Of a stretch of DNA of 64,000 nt, positions 8,341 through 17,365 are shown one piece after another (within the stretch, counting starts at the first letter, position 1; every line of letters begins with the position of its first letter). The notes beneath the pieces were generated by a model. That model saw nothing but the letters and a program-made list of their open reading frames with translations. It did no database searches and was not told where the DNA came from. The translations under genes were made by a program, and so were the position numbers. This stretch comes from Acidimicrobiales bacterium (GTDB lineage Bacteria; Actinomycetota; Acidimicrobiia; Acidimicrobiales; VFJN01), in assembly GCA_035316325.1 (NCBI GenBank), contig DATHJB010000040.1, forward strand, positions 1 through 64,000, read 5' to 3'.

Positions 8341-8799
8341 GTGGACGTAGGTGACGAGGGGATCCCGAACCAGTCGGACGAGTCCGAGCTCGACTGGCTG
8401 CTCGACGACTTCGTCGACCGGGTGCCCGGCGCCTTCAGCGCCGCGGTGGTCACGGCTGACGGGCTGGTCCTCTGCATCTCCGCACAGATCCCCAGCGACT
8501 CGGCCGATCAGCTCGCGGCCATCACCTCCGGCCTCGCCAGCCTCTCCGACGGGGCGGCGCAGTTCTTCGCCGCCGGCGGGGTGCGGCAGCTGATCGTGGA
8601 GATGGACGACGGCTTCCTGTTCGTGGCCCGGGTGAGCGACGGCTCGGTCCTGGCCATGATGTGCGAGTCGAGCTGCGACATCGGCCTGGTCGGCTATGAG
8701 ATGAGCCTGCTGATCGGGCGGATCGGCAACGTGTTGACCCCCGAGCTGCGTGCCCGGCTGCGCCCGCCCGCCGATCTCGGCAACGTGATGCCGTCCTGA
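8341..8799 (+). CDS. Roadblock/LC7 domain protein (conservon CvnB-like)
   Basis: A 152-residue cytoplasmic roadblock/LC7-fold protein. The acidic leader (SDESELDWLLDDFVDRVPG) runs into the central strand pattern AAVVTADGLVLCIS and later VRQLIVEMDDGFLFVARV, then GSVLAMMCESSCDIGLVGYE, the conserved layout of actinobacterial roadblock proteins that pair with nitrate-sensor-type kinases. Members of the family regulate small GTPases or kinase assemblies. The GTG start at 8341 follows AAAGGGG at good spacing. It is divergent from the kinase gene, unlike classical conservons where both lie in one operon. A perfect GC-rich hairpin follows its stop codon. Confidence 0.9.
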   Translation: MDVGDEGIPNQSDESELDWLLDDFVDRVPGAFSAAVVTADGLVLCISAQIPSDSADQLAAITSGLASLSDGAAQFFAAGGVRQLIVEMDDGFLFVARVSDGSVLAMMCESSCDIGLVGYEMSLLIGRIGNVLTPELRARLRPPADLGNVMPS

Positions 8800-8810
8800 G
8801 AACGGCCTCT

Positions 8811-8842
8811 GAGCCTGGCGGCGCACCAGCCCCGCCAGGCTC
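8811..8842 (+). terminator. GC-rich hairpin after the roadblock gene
   Basis: GAGCCTGGCGG (8811-8821) pairs perfectly with CCGCCAGGCTC (8832-8842) across a 10-base loop, starting 11 bases after the stop codon. There is no U-tract, but it lies between convergent genes where a terminator is expected. Confidence 0.65.
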
Positions 8843-8851
8843 GGGTGACGA

Positions 8852-8916
8852 GCGTCAGGACACAACCTGGGGACTGACGCTACGGCGTCAGGACACAACC
8901 TGGGACTGACGCTACG
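8852..8916. repeat. Two-unit tandem repeat (33 + 32 nt) between convergent genes
   Basis: The unit runs from GCGTCAGGACACAACCTGGG to ACTGACGCTACG and is repeated head to tail; the second copy lacks one G. Each unit ends in TGACGCTACGGCGTCA, a small palindrome (TGACGC/GCGTCA), so the array can form two successive stem-loops. It sits four bases before the stop codon of the minus-strand binding-protein gene and may be that operon's terminator, duplicated. Confidence 0.8.
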
Positions 8917-8919
8917 GCG

Positions 8920-10635
8920 TCAATCCTCGACGACGAACACCCCGCGGAGGAGCTCCGGGCTGGGGTCGATGTCGAGGAGCCCCGGGTGCAGGCCACCGAC
9001 GTTCGTCTGGTGCCCGGTGATGGCCGCATCGGCGTACACCGGGATGATCTGGAACAGGTCCTCGGCGACCGCCCGGTTCAGCTCCTGGTACAGGGGCCGG
9101 GCGGACGCGATGTCCGGCTGGGCGCCCGCCTCCTCGACCAGGTCCCGGACCTCGGGAAGCTCGACGTCGCCGGCGTTGAAGCTCCCGTCCTCCAGCAGGT
9201 AGTTGCGAATGAACACGTCGGTCAGGGCGGCGTCGGCGCCCCCACCGATGGGAGCGGCCGGGGCGGCGTCCTCCTCGTAGAGCATGGGCAGCGTCTGTGA
9301 CCGGTCGACCAGCTCCAGGTCCATCTCGATCCCCACCTCGGCCAGCTGGGCCTGGAGCAGCTCACCGAACTGGATGTAGGCCGTCGCCCCGCTGCCGATG
9401 ATGGCCTTGAACTCGAGGCCGTCGGCGTGCCCGGCCTCCTCGAGCAACTCGGACGCCCGGGCCGGGTCGTAGGGGTAGAGCCCGTCCAGCTCCTCGTCGT
9501 AGGCGGGCGAGTTGGCGGCGAACAGCTGGCAGCGGGGCTCGCCGTAGCCGTTGGTCAACGCCTCGACCATGGCGTCCCGGTTGATGGCGTGGGCGATGGC
9601 CTGGCGGACGCGCACGTCGTCGAACGGCTCGAGCGTGGGGTTGACGGTGAGCCCCCGCCCGATGGTGGCCGGCCCGACCGACAGGGCGACGTCGGGCTCG
9701 TCCTCCAGGGCGGAGACGTCGGTGCCCCCGACCGAGGCGACGTCCACCGAACCCGACAGCAGGGCGTTGACCTTGGCGTCGGGCTCCACCTCGGTGAAGT
9801 CGATGCCGCCGAGCGCCTGGGCGTCGGTGTCCCAGTAGCCGTCCCACGCCCGCACCGACATCGACTCCCGGGGGAACCACTCGCCCTCGACCTGGTACAT
9901 GCCCGCGCCCACTGGCGCCTCGCTGAACGCGGTGCTGCCGCCGGCGTCCCGGACCGCCTCGGGCGACGCCATCATGCCCGGCCGGTCGGCCAGCAGCTGC
10001 AGGACCGCCAGCGGCGTCGGCTCGGCCAGCTGGAGCTCCACCGTGCTGCCGTCCACCACTTCGACGCTCTCGATCGCCTCCAGCATCCCGGTGATGTTCG
10101 AGTCGGGGTCGTTCATGGCCCGGTCGAGGTTGAAGGCCACGGCCTCGGCGTCCAAGGGCGTGCCGTCCTGGAAGGTGACGTCGTCCCGCAGGTGCAGCAC
10201 GACGGACTCCTCGTCGGCCTCCCACTCCGAGGCGAGGCGGGGCATGAGCTCGCCGTCCTCCGGCGAGATCGACAGCAGCGTGTCGAACACCGCGTGCAGC
10301 TGCACGTAGTCGACGCCGGCCTCCCGGATGGGGTCCATGCTCTCGGCCCGCATGGCTCCCCAGCGCAGGACGGCGGACGGGTCGGCGTCCTCGATCGCGG
10401 CACCGCCCTCGTCCCCACCCACGTCGCCGGGGGACGACGCGGCGCCACAGCCGACGGCGTCCTCCTCGCCCCCGGGGGCGTTGCTCCCCCCGCCGCCACC
10501 GTCACCGCCGCCGCAGGCTGCCGCCAGGACGGCCGCGACCACTACCAGGGCCGGCGATCGCCACCGGCGTCGACGGCGGGGTGGGGCGACCGGCACGGCC
10601 GCGCTCCGTCTCTCAAGGCTGGTCGTTGAGTGCAC
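8920..10635 (-). CDS. Peptide/nickel-type ABC substrate-binding lipoprotein (SBP family 5)
   Basis: A 571-residue extracytoplasmic solute receptor. A basic leader and hydrophobic core (SPALVVVAAVLAAACGGG) give a lipobox with the lipidated Cys, then a Gly/Asp linker. The body has the SBP_bac_5 layout: an N-terminal module beginning LRWGAMRAESMDPIREAG, the family signature around WEADEESVVLHLRDDVTFQDG, and a second lobe (DVRVRQAIAHAINRDAMVEA). The start is GTG at 10635, seven bases after GGGAGAG; the frame is open to 10683 but that part has no signal character. It is the last gene of a four-gene minus-strand operon and overlaps the ATPase gene by 23 bases. The ligand cannot be told from sequence. 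Confidence 0.92.
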   Translation of the reverse strand: MHSTTSLERRSAAVPVAPPRRRRRWRSPALVVVAAVLAAACGGGDGGGGGSNAPGGEEDAVGCGAASSPGDVGGDEGGAAIEDADPSAVLRWGAMRAESMDPIREAGVDYVQLHAVFDTLLSISPEDGELMPRLASEWEADEESVVLHLRDDVTFQDGTPLDAEAVAFNLDRAMNDPDSNITGMLEAIESVEVVDGSTVELQLAEPTPLAVLQLLADRPGMMASPEAVRDAGGSTAFSEAPVGAGMYQVEGEWFPRESMSVRAWDGYWDTDAQALGGIDFTEVEPDAKVNALLSGSVDVASVGGTDVSALEDEPDVALSVGPATIGRGLTVNPTLEPFDDVRVRQAIAHAINRDAMVEALTNGYGEPRCQLFAANSPAYDEELDGLYPYDPARASELLEEAGHADGLEFKAIIGSGATAYIQFGELLQAQLAEVGIEMDLELVDRSQTLPMLYEEDAAPAAPIGGGADAALTDVFIRNYLLEDGSFNAGDVELPEVRDLVEEAGAQPDIASARPLYQELNRAVAEDLFQIIPVYADAAITGHQTNVGGLHPGLLDIDPSPELLRGVFVVED

Positions 10636-12673
10636 CGTGGGTCTCTCCCTGTTGTTCAGCGGGGCTGGAGGGCGGGGCCTCACCGTCCGGTGCGCGCCTC
10701 CGGCGCCGGCGCGGGTCCACGGACAGGACCGCGTCGTTCAGCGCCCGGGTGTACGCGTGCCGGGGACGGCGGTGGATCTGGTCGCTCGTGCCGATCTCCA
10801 CGATCTGGCCGTCGCGCATGACGGCGACACGATCGCTGATGTGGCGGACCACCGCGAGGTCGTGGCCGATGAACAGGTAGGCCACGCCCAGCTCGCGCTG
10901 GAGGTCGACGAGGAGGTTGATGACCTGGGCCTGGGTCGAGACGTCGAGGGCGGTCACCGGTTCGTCGCACACGATCAGGCGCGGTCGCAGCGCCAGGGCC
11001 CGGGCGATGGCCACCCGCTGGCGCTGGCCGCCCGAGAGCGTGTCGGGCAACTGCCGGGCCGTGGCCGCGCCCAGGCCGACCAGCTCCAACAGCTCGGCGA
11101 CCCGGGCGCCGACCTCGGCCCGGGTCGAGGTGGTGTGCACCTCGAGCGGTTCGGCCAGGATGGTGCCGACCGTCATCATCGGGTCGAGCGAGCTGTGCGG
11201 GTCCTGGAAGACGACCTGGACGTCACGGCGGAGCTCCCGGCGGCGCGCCCCCCGGGCCTGGCGGAGGTCGGTACCGTCGATCAGCACCTGGCCCCGCGTC
11301 GGCGCCTCGAGGCCGAGCACCAGGCGCCCGACGGTCGACTTGCCCGCCCCGCTCTCGCCCACCAGGCCCAACGTCTCCCCGGCCCGGATCTGGAAGGTCA
11401 CGCCCGCGACCGCGGGGAGCAGGGAGCGGGACCACGGCCCGCGCCCGTCGCGCAGCACGTAGTCCTTGCTCAGGTCCCGGGCGTCCACCAGCACGGGCGC
11501 TCCGGGGTCGCGGTCCTCGGCCCCGGCCGGTGTGGGTACGGCCGGTGTGGGCGCCGCAGGGAACGCCGGCGGCGGGCCCAGGTCCGGTTCGGGTTCCGGC
11601 TCCGGTGCGTCGGACATCCCGGGCAGACCCCGCAGCGTGAGGTCGGCGTGGCGCAGGCAGCGGGTGGCCCGGAGGTCGCCCCCCGCCCGGATCTCGACCA
11701 GTGGCGGGACCTCGACCAGCGGCGGGACCCCCGCACGGCAGGCGTCGGTGGCATGGTCGCAGCGGGGGTGGAACCGGCAGCCCTCCGGCAGCGCCCCCGG
11801 CGCGGGGACGGATCCGGGGATGGCAGCCAGGGCTTCGCCCCGGGCCACGCTGCCGGGCTGCGCGCCCAGCAACGCCCCGGTGTAGGGGTGCCGGGGATGG
11901 TCGAACACCGGGGTGACCGCGCCCCGCTCCACGATCTGGCCGCCGTAGACCACGGCCACGTCGTCGGCCATCTCGGCCACCACCGAGAGGTCGTGGGAGA
12001 TGAGCAGCAGGGCCATGCCGTGCTCGTCCTGCAACGAGCGCAGCAGGGTCAGGATCTGCGCCTGCACGGTGGCGTCCAGTGCGGTGGTCGGCTCGTCGGC
12101 GATCAGGAGCCGCGGCTCGCACGAGATGGCCAGCGCGATCATGACCCGCTGGGCCATGCCTCCGGACAGCTGGTGGGGGTAGTCACGCAGCCGCTTCGCC
12201 GGGTGCGCGATGCCCATCCGGTCGAGCAGGCCGGCCGCCCGCTCGCGGGCGGCTCGGCGGGACAGGCCGGTGCGGGCCCGGATGGTCTCGATCAGCTGGC
12301 TGCCGACGGTGAACGACGGGTCCAGGCTCCCGATCGGGTCCTGGAACACCACGCCGATGTCCCGGCCCCGGACCGCACGGAGCTGCCGGGGCCCGAGCGT
12401 GGTGAGGTCCTGCGCGTCGAACCGGACGTGGCCGCTCACGCGATGGACACCCGACGGGAGCAGGCCCAGCACCGACAGCGCGATCAGCGTCTTGCCCGAC
12501 CCGCTCTCGCCCACCAGCCCCAGGGTCCGGCCCCGATCGAGGGCGAACGCCACGTCCTCCAGCAGCGTCACGCCGCCCCGGGCCTCCACCCCCAGGTCGC
12601 TGACCGCGAGGAGCGGCCCGCTGTCGCCGTCCGGCGACCCGGCGGCCACGGGACCGGGTGAGAGCGCCGTCAC
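10613..12673 (-). CDS. Fused double ATPase of peptide-type ABC importer (DppD-DppF)
   Basis: A 686-residue protein with two complete oligopeptide-type ATPase domains. Domain 1 (about residues 15-260) has Walker A GESGSGKT, signature LSGGMAQRV, Walker [13 protein letters not shown] and His-switch ISHDL. An oligo_HPY tail with Cys residues ([18 protein letters not shown]) follows, then a Pro/Glu linker. Domain 2 has [29 protein letters not shown] and IGHDL. In most genomes these are two genes; the fusion fixes a 1:1 ratio. The start is GTG at 12673, overlapping the permease stop by four bases (GTGA) with GAGGGGCGG just upstream; the longer open frame to 13285 is a shadow of the permease gene. 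It powers the permeases encoded upstream. Confidence 0.93.
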   Translation of the reverse strand: MTALSPGPVAAGSPDGDSGPLLAVSDLGVEARGGVTLLEDVAFALDRGRTLGLVGESGSGKTLIALSVLGLLPSGVHRVSGHVRFDAQDLTTLGPRQLRAVRGRDIGVVFQDPIGSLDPSFTVGSQLIETIRARTGLSRRAARERAAGLLDRMGIAHPAKRLRDYPHQLSGGMAQRVMIALAISCEPRLLIADEPTTALDATVQAQILTLLRSLQDEHGMALLLISHDLSVVAEMADDVAVVYGGQIVERGAVTPVFDHPRHPYTGALLGAQPGSVARGEALAAIPGSVPAPGALPEGCRFHPRCDHATDACRAGVPPLVEVPPLVEIRAGGDLRATRCLRHADLTLRGLPGMSDAPEPEPEPDLGPPPAFPAAPTPAVPTPAGAEDRDPGAPVLVDARDLSKDYVLRDGRGPWSRSLLPAVAGVTFQIRAGETLGLVGESGAGKSTVGRLVLGLEAPTRGQVLIDGTDLRQARGARRRELRRDVQVVFQDPHSSLDPMMTVGTILAEPLEVHTTSTRAEVGARVAELLELVGLGAATARQLPDTLSGGQRQRVAIARALALRPRLIVCDEPVTALDVSTQAQVINLLVDLQRELGVAYLFIGHDLAVVRHISDRVAVMRDGQIVEIGTSDQIHRRPRHAYTRALNDAVLSVDPRRRRRRAPDGEAPPSSPAEQQGETHGALNDQP

Positions 12674-13530
12674 AGCCGCCCCTCGACCCGGTCGGCGTCC
12701 CCGCGGGCCATCGCGTCGCGCAACCCGTCGGCGACGGCGTTGAACGCCAGGGTCAGCACGGTGATGGCGAGGCCGGGCACGAGCACCAGCCGCGGCGTGT
12801 CGTTGACCGCCCCGAACCCCCGCCGCAGCAGGCTCCCCAGGCTCGTCTCCGGAGGCTGGACGCTCAGCCCCAGGAAGGCCAGCGTGCCCTCGGCCAGCAG
12901 CGCGAAACCGAAGGTCATGGAGGCCTGCACCACCAGGGGCGGCGCCACGTTGGGCAGGACGTGGCGGCGGATGATGCGCCCGGGCCCGGAGCCGACCACC
13001 AGGGCCGCCTCCACGTAGCTCTCCTGGCGCACGGCCAGGGTCTGCCCGCGGACCAGCCGGGCGAAGAGGGGCATGAAGGCCACCGACAGGCCGATCATCG
13101 CGTTGAGGACGCTCGGGCCCAGCAACCCCACCACCACCATGGCGGTGAGCAGCCCGGGGAACGACAGGACGGCGTCCACCATCCGCATGAGGACCTGGTC
13201 GGTCCGGCCCCCGAAGTACCCGCTGCACAGGCCGATGGCCGTGCCCGCCACCACCGCGAGCGTGACCGCCACCAGGCTGGCCCACAGCGAGGTGCGGAGG
13301 CCGTAGAGCAGCTGGCTGAAGGTGTCCTTGCCGATCATGTCGGTGCCCAGCCAGTGGTCCTGCGACGGACCGGCGCGGAACTCGGACGTGGCCTCCTCCA
13401 GGCCGTAGGGGCTGATCACCGGGGCCAACAGGCCGGCGAGCCCGAAGGCGGCCACGACGGCGAGGCCGACGACGGCGGCGGGGCGGCGCACCAGGCGGGC
13501 CACCGTGCGCCGGAGGTAGGAGTCGCTCAC
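12670..13530 (-). CDS. Peptide-type ABC permease, DppC family
   Basis: A 286-residue inner-membrane protein with an N-terminal anchor helix (AAVVGLAVVAAFGLAGLLAP), the DppC-family LGTDMIGKD motif and the BPD_transp_1 core. The EAA-loop region that docks the ATPase reads EAALVVGSGPGRIIRRHVLP. The C-terminus has the typical LAEGTLAFLGLSVQPP segment. The start is GTG at 13530, overlapping the stop of the DppB gene by four bases. It forms the membrane channel with the DppB-type partner. Confidence 0.93.
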   Translation of the reverse strand: MSDSYLRRTVARLVRRPAAVVGLAVVAAFGLAGLLAPVISPYGLEEATSEFRAGPSQDHWLGTDMIGKDTFSQLLYGLRTSLWASLVAVTLAVVAGTAIGLCSGYFGGRTDQVLMRMVDAVLSFPGLLTAMVVVGLLGPSVLNAMIGLSVAFMPLFARLVRGQTLAVRQESYVEAALVVGSGPGRIIRRHVLPNVAPPLVVQASMTFGFALLAEGTLAFLGLSVQPPETSLGSLLRRGFGAVNDTPRLVLVPGLAITVLTLAFNAVADGLRDAMARGDADRVEGRL

Positions 13531-14471
13531 GCCGGCCGCGCCTTGGGGTTGGCCCAGTAGTAGAGGATGTCGACCAGCAGGTTCGTGGCCACGACGACGA
13601 CGGCGGTGACCAGGACCACGCCCTGCACCACCACGAAGTCCTGGTTCAGGATGGCGTCGAGGGCGTAGCTGCCCAGGCCGTGGAGCTCGAATATCTCCTC
13701 GACGACGACCGCACCGGCCAGCAGCTGCCCGATCCGCAGCCCGACGATGGTGAGGACCGGCAGCGAGGCGTTGCGCAGCGCGTGCTTGCCGACGACCACC
13801 CGGGGGCTGAGCCCTCGGGCGGCGGCCGCCCGGATGTGGTCCTGCTGCATCACCCCCACCAGCGAGGCGCGCAGCTGGCGGGCGATCTCGGCGCCGCCGA
13901 CGACGGCGAGCGTGAGGGCCGGCATGAGGATGTGACGGGCCCACTCGTCCGGCGAGTCGCCGAAGGGCACGTAGCCCCGGGCCGGCAGCCATCGCCGCTC
14001 CACCGCCAGCAGGTAGACCAGCATGGTGGCGAGCCAGAACGCCGGCGCGGCCAGGCCCACGGAGACGAGCGCCAGCAGGGCCCGGTCCAGCCACGAGCCG
14101 GGCCGCAGGCCCTGGGCGATGCCGATCGGGATGCCCAGGGCCAGTGACAGCGTCAGGGCGGCGATGCCGAGCGAGGCGGTCACCGGCCAGCGGCGGCCCA
14201 GCTCGTCCGCCACGGGCCGGCGGGTGGCGGCCGACACGCCGAGGTCACCGCGGAACGCGTCCCCCAGCCACCGGACATAACGGACCGGCGGCGGGTCCTC
14301 CAGGTTCAGGTCCCGGCGGACCTGGGCCACCTCCTCGGAGGAGGCGTCCGGGCCGGCCACGGCATAAGCCGGGTCCCCCGGCATCAGCTGCCCGAGAACG
14401 AACGTGCCCAGGGTTATGAGCAGGATGAGCGGTACCGCCGACGCCATCCGGCCCACCGCCACGCGCAACAT
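13527..14471 (-). CDS. Peptide-type ABC permease, DppB family
   Basis: A 314-residue inner-membrane protein, first gene of the four-gene minus-strand importer operon. It has a first helix (AVPLILLITLGTFVLGQ), the MPGDPA motif characteristic of DppB/OppB, an extracellular loop, and the transmembrane core with an EAA-type loop (AAAARGLSPRVVVGKHALRN). It ends with ANPKARPA. GGAGGG lies seven bases before the ATG. Nothing in its 277-base upstream region reveals its control; no copy of the IclR-type operator was found there, which separates this importer from the neighbouring island. Confidence 0.94.
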   Translation of the reverse strand: MLRVAVGRMASAVPLILLITLGTFVLGQLMPGDPAYAVAGPDASSEEVAQVRRDLNLEDPPPVRYVRWLGDAFRGDLGVSAATRRPVADELGRRWPVTASLGIAALTLSLALGIPIGIAQGLRPGSWLDRALLALVSVGLAAPAFWLATMLVYLLAVERRWLPARGYVPFGDSPDEWARHILMPALTLAVVGGAEIARQLRASLVGVMQQDHIRAAAARGLSPRVVVGKHALRNASLPVLTIVGLRIGQLLAGAVVVEEIFELHGLGSYALDAILNQDFVVVQGVVLVTAVVVVATNLLVDILYYWANPKARPA

Positions 14472-14748
14472 CTCGATGCCCTCCGGCCAGCGTCAGGCGT
14501 CGACGGCGACGTGTCGCCCACGACAGCCGCGTTCCGGTGATGCCGTGACGACACGCATCTGACGCCCTCCCCTCCCCAACGATCCCGCCCACACCCTAAG
14601 GCGTGTACGCGACCATTCGGTCACGTACCGGTGGCGTCGACAACCGATGGTGAGCCGCCGTGGACCGACGTGCGGCGGTCGGCGTCTCGGAGCCGACGCG
14701 CTCCGCGGCGTTCGTGATGAGCGGATCGGATGCGCCGGTGGGCCAGGG

Positions 14749-15555
14749 TCAGCGAGGCGGGCCGCCCACGAGGGTGCATCGGTGCATCGTCCGCGTGCCG
14801 TCGTAGTCGGGTACCGCGTAGTGCTGCGTTGCGTAGTTGCTCCAGAACGCGAGCGTGCCGGGTTCCCAGCGCACCCGGACCTGCAGGTCGGGTGACCGGA
14901 TGGTCTCGAACAGGATCGACAGCACCCGGTTGCTCTCCGTCTCCGACAGCTCGGTGATGCGCGCTGTGAAGGTCGAGTTCACGAAGAGCGACCTGCGGCC
15001 GGGCGAGTTGCCGCCCAGCACGACTGGATGCTCGGAGGTGGACAGCGTGAACGGCTCGCCGCCGCGTTGCTGCTTCTGCCGTTGCGCGGCGACGTGGTGG
15101 CTGTCGTGCTGCGCGGTGAGCCCGTCGACCAGGCGCTGCATGGCGGACGACAGTGATGCGAACGCGGCGTGCGTGCTGGCCCAGAGCGTGTCGCCGCCCA
15201 CGGCCGGTCCTTCGACGAACCGTAGGAGGGAGCCTCGTGGTGGCGTCGGCTCGAACGTGGAATCGGCGTGCCAGCTGGAGGTCGCTCCCTTGATGCGTTC
15301 GCTGATCACCGTGACCTCGGGGAACCCGTCGACCGCGCCGGCGTACTGCGTCTGGTGCAGCTCTCCGAAGCGAGCCGCGAAGGCGCGCTGCGCGGCGACG
15401 TCGACGTGCTGGTCGCGGAAGACGAGGACGCCGTGGGTCTCGAGGGCGCGATCGATGGTGGCGATCGTCTCGTCCTCCTGCGCCACCGACAGGTCGATCC
15501 CGACCACCTCGGCTCCGCAGTGCGGTGTGATCGGGGCGAGCTCCATGCTGCGCAT
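14749..15555 (-). CDS. TauD/TfdA-family Fe(II)/2-oxoglutarate dioxygenase
   Basis: A 268-residue non-haem iron dioxygenase that couples 2-oxoglutarate decarboxylation to hydroxylation of a small, usually anionic, substrate. Iron ligands are visible as H96-x-D98 (SWHADSTF) and distal H258 (MHRCTL); R268, ten residues later, is the expected 2-oxoglutarate carboxylate anchor and is the last residue. The motif GPAVGGDTLWAST and the DQH loop also fit TauD/TfdA. The frame stays open upstream to 15726, but that would run through the divergent promoter and operator; the ATG at 15555 (or 15546) is chosen. A second family member lies at 36727-37542. Two copies may reflect two substrates or enantiomers, but this is speculation. 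Confidence 0.88.
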   Translation of the reverse strand: MRSMELAPITPHCGAEVVGIDLSVAQEDETIATIDRALETHGVLVFRDQHVDVAAQRAFAARFGELHQTQYAGAVDGFPEVTVISERIKGATSSWHADSTFEPTPPRGSLLRFVEGPAVGGDTLWASTHAAFASLSSAMQRLVDGLTAQHDSHHVAAQRQKQQRGGEPFTLSTSEHPVVLGGNSPGRRSLFVNSTFTARITELSETESNRVLSILFETIRSPDLQVRVRWEPGTLAFWSNYATQHYAVPDYDGTRTMHRCTLVGGPPR

Positions 15556-15644
15556 CACACCACCGGTGCCCGGCGACCGGGGAGTGTGCGTTCCGACCTT
15601 CGGGCCGAGGCCGTGCCAGCAGGGTCGGGGGCCCGGCCGCCGGG

Positions 15645-15661
15645 GTTCCGTCGTTCGGAAC
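15645..15661. promoter_or_regulatory. Perfect IclR-type operator GTTCCG-N5-CGGAAC
   Basis: GTTCCGTCGTTCGGAAC is a perfect 6-bp inverted repeat between the divergent dioxygenase (15555) and hydratase (15705) genes. To the right, six bases on, TGGTCG and, after 17 bases, GATCAT could be -35 and -10 boxes, which would place the transcript start next to the hydratase ATG. It is the best of eight matching sites in this island. Confidence 0.75.
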
Positions 15662-15704
15662 GCAGGGTGGTCGGATGCGCGGGCCTCGGCGATCATGCTC
15701 GTGG

Positions 15705-16481
15705 ATGAACGCCACCACCTCGGCAACCGCCGCGGAGCTCCTCGGTTCCGCGAGGCGAAGCCGCACCGCGATCCCTCCTCTCACCTCGACCTTCCCTGAC
15801 TTCACGGTGGACGAGGCCTACGGGGCGCAGCTGGTCAACGTGCGAGAGCGGCTCGAGTCCGGCGCGAGGATCGTCGGTCACAAGGTCGGCCTGACCTCGG
15901 TCGCCATGCAGGAGATGCTGGGCGTCTCGGAGCCCGACTACGGCCATCTGCTCGACGACATGGCGGTGACGGGGTCGGTCGAGGCCGGGCGGTTCCTGCA
16001 GCCTCGGGTCGAGATCGAGATCGCCTTCGTCCTCGGTGAGCCGCTGAAGGGCCCGGGCGTCACCGAGGCCGACGTGCTGGCGGCCACCCGGTTTGTCGCT
16101 CCGGCGATCGAGATCATCGACAGCCGCATCGCGGACTGGCAGATCAAGCTGGCCGACACCGTCGCCGACAACGGCAGTGCCGGCGGCTTCGTCGTCGGCG
16201 ACGTGCACACCCCGCCGTCCGAGGTCGACCTGCCCGCCGTGTCGGCCACACTCTCGCTGAACGGGCAGGAGGTGGCCACCGGCACCGGTGCCGCCGTCCT
16301 CGGGGATCCGGCCACGGCCGTCTGCTGGCTGGCCAACAAGCTGGCCGCGTTCGGCGCGTCGTTGGACGCCGGCCACATCGTGCTGCCGGGATCGTGCACG
16401 AGGGCGTTCGACGTACGGGCCGGGGATCAGGTGGAGGCACGCTTCGAGGGGCTGGGCTCGGCAACGGTCGTGTTCGAGTGA
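15705..16481 (+). CDS. 2-keto-4-pentenoate hydratase (MhpD-like)
   Basis: A 258-residue member of the fumarylacetoacetate-hydrolase-related hydratases; it adds water to 2-hydroxypenta-2,4-dienoate to give 4-hydroxy-2-oxovalerate in meta-cleavage pathways. Family features include [17 protein letters not shown], the metal-binding ExE of [12 protein letters not shown], and the motif [16 protein letters not shown]. The ATG at 15705 has no clear ribosome binding site, and the predicted start of transcription is adjacent, so the message may be leaderless; an in-frame ATG at 15675 is less likely. It overlaps the next gene by four bases (GTGA) in the order hydratase, acylating dehydrogenase, aldolase. 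Confidence 0.92.
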   Translation: MNATTSATAAELLGSARRSRTAIPPLTSTFPDFTVDEAYGAQLVNVRERLESGARIVGHKVGLTSVAMQEMLGVSEPDYGHLLDDMAVTGSVEAGRFLQPRVEIEIAFVLGEPLKGPGVTEADVLAATRFVAPAIEIIDSRIADWQIKLADTVADNGSAGGFVVGDVHTPPSEVDLPAVSATLSLNGQEVATGTGAAVLGDPATAVCWLANKLAAFGASLDAGHIVLPGSCTRAFDVRAGDQVEARFEGLGSATVVFE

Positions 16482-17365
16482 GCGCGCCCCCTGTGCGGGC
16501 GGTCGCTGCCATCGTCGGGCCGGGCAACATCGGCACGGACCTGATGGAGAAGCTGCTCAGGTCCGAGGCGATCGACCTGCGGTACATGGTCGGTGTCGAC
16601 CCGGCGAGCGAGGGGCTGGCTCGTGCCCGGGCCCACGGGATCGAGGCGTCGACGGAGGGGGTCGACTGGCTCCTTCGGCAACCGCTGCCCGACCTGGTCT
16701 TCGAGGCGACGTCCGCCTACGTCCACGTGCGCAACGCTCCCCGCTACGAGGAGGCGGGGATCGCAGCGATCGACCTCACGCCGGCGGCGCGCGGACCCTA
16801 CGTCGTGCCCACGGTGAACCTGGTGGAGCACCTCGAGGCGCCCAACGTCAACATGGTGACCTGCGGTGGCCAGGCGACGGTGCCGATGGTCCACGCCGTG
16901 TCACGGGTCGCGCCGGTGGAGTACGCGGAGATCGTCGCGACCATCGCGTCGCTGTCCGCGGGCCCGGGGACGCGGGCCAACATCGACGAGTTCACCTTCA
17001 CCACCGCCCGGGCGATCGAGCGGCTCGGCGGCGCGGCGCGCGGCAAGGCGATCATCATCCTCAACCCCGCCGAACCGCCGCTCATGATGCGGGACACGAT
17101 CATGTGCTCCATCGGTCCGGACACCGACCGCGAGGCGCTGGAGGCGTCGATCCGCGCCATGGAAGCAGAGGTGCAGTCGTACGTGCCTGGCTACCACCTG
17201 CTCCGGGAGCCGCAGTTCGACGACGAGAAGGTCACGATCTTCGTGGAGGTGCGGGGTGCCGGTGACTTCCTGGAGCCGTACGCAGGCAACCTCGACATCA
17301 TGACCGCGGCCGCCACGAAGGTCGGTGAGGAGATCGCGAAGGCCAAGACGAAGGTGGCGATGTGA
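16478..17365 (+). CDS. Acetaldehyde dehydrogenase (acylating), MhpF/HsaG-like
   Basis: A 295-residue NAD-dependent enzyme converting acetaldehyde (or propanal) plus CoA to the acyl-CoA, channelled from the aldolase encoded next. The N-terminal Rossmann motif is [12 protein letters not shown]; catalytic Cys129 lies in [16 protein letters not shown]; the family segment [18 protein letters not shown] follows. The start is GTG at 16478 within the hydratase stop (GTGA), and the end overlaps the aldolase start in the same way, so the three proteins are translationally coupled. The longer frame from 16394 is an artefact of the overlap. Confidence 0.95.
   Translation: MSAPPVRAVAAIVGPGNIGTDLMEKLLRSEAIDLRYMVGVDPASEGLARARAHGIEASTEGVDWLLRQPLPDLVFEATSAYVHVRNAPRYEEAGIAAIDLTPAARGPYVVPTVNLVEHLEAPNVNMVTCGGQATVPMVHAVSRVAPVEYAEIVATIASLSAGPGTRANIDEFTFTTARAIERLGGAARGKAIIILNPAEPPLMMRDTIMCSIGPDTDREALEASIRAMEAEVQSYVPGYHLLREPQFDDEKVTIFVEVRGAGDFLEPYAGNLDIMTAAATKVGEEIAKAKTKVAM

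Noticed and set aside
10328-12661. Plus-strand open frame of 777 codons
   Set aside because: Antisense shadow of the fused ATPase and binding-protein genes, kept open by high GC content.
14655-14678. Hairpin CCGCCG/CGGCGG after the first TauD-type gene
   Set aside because: Six GC pairs without a T-tract are expected often by chance at this GC content.
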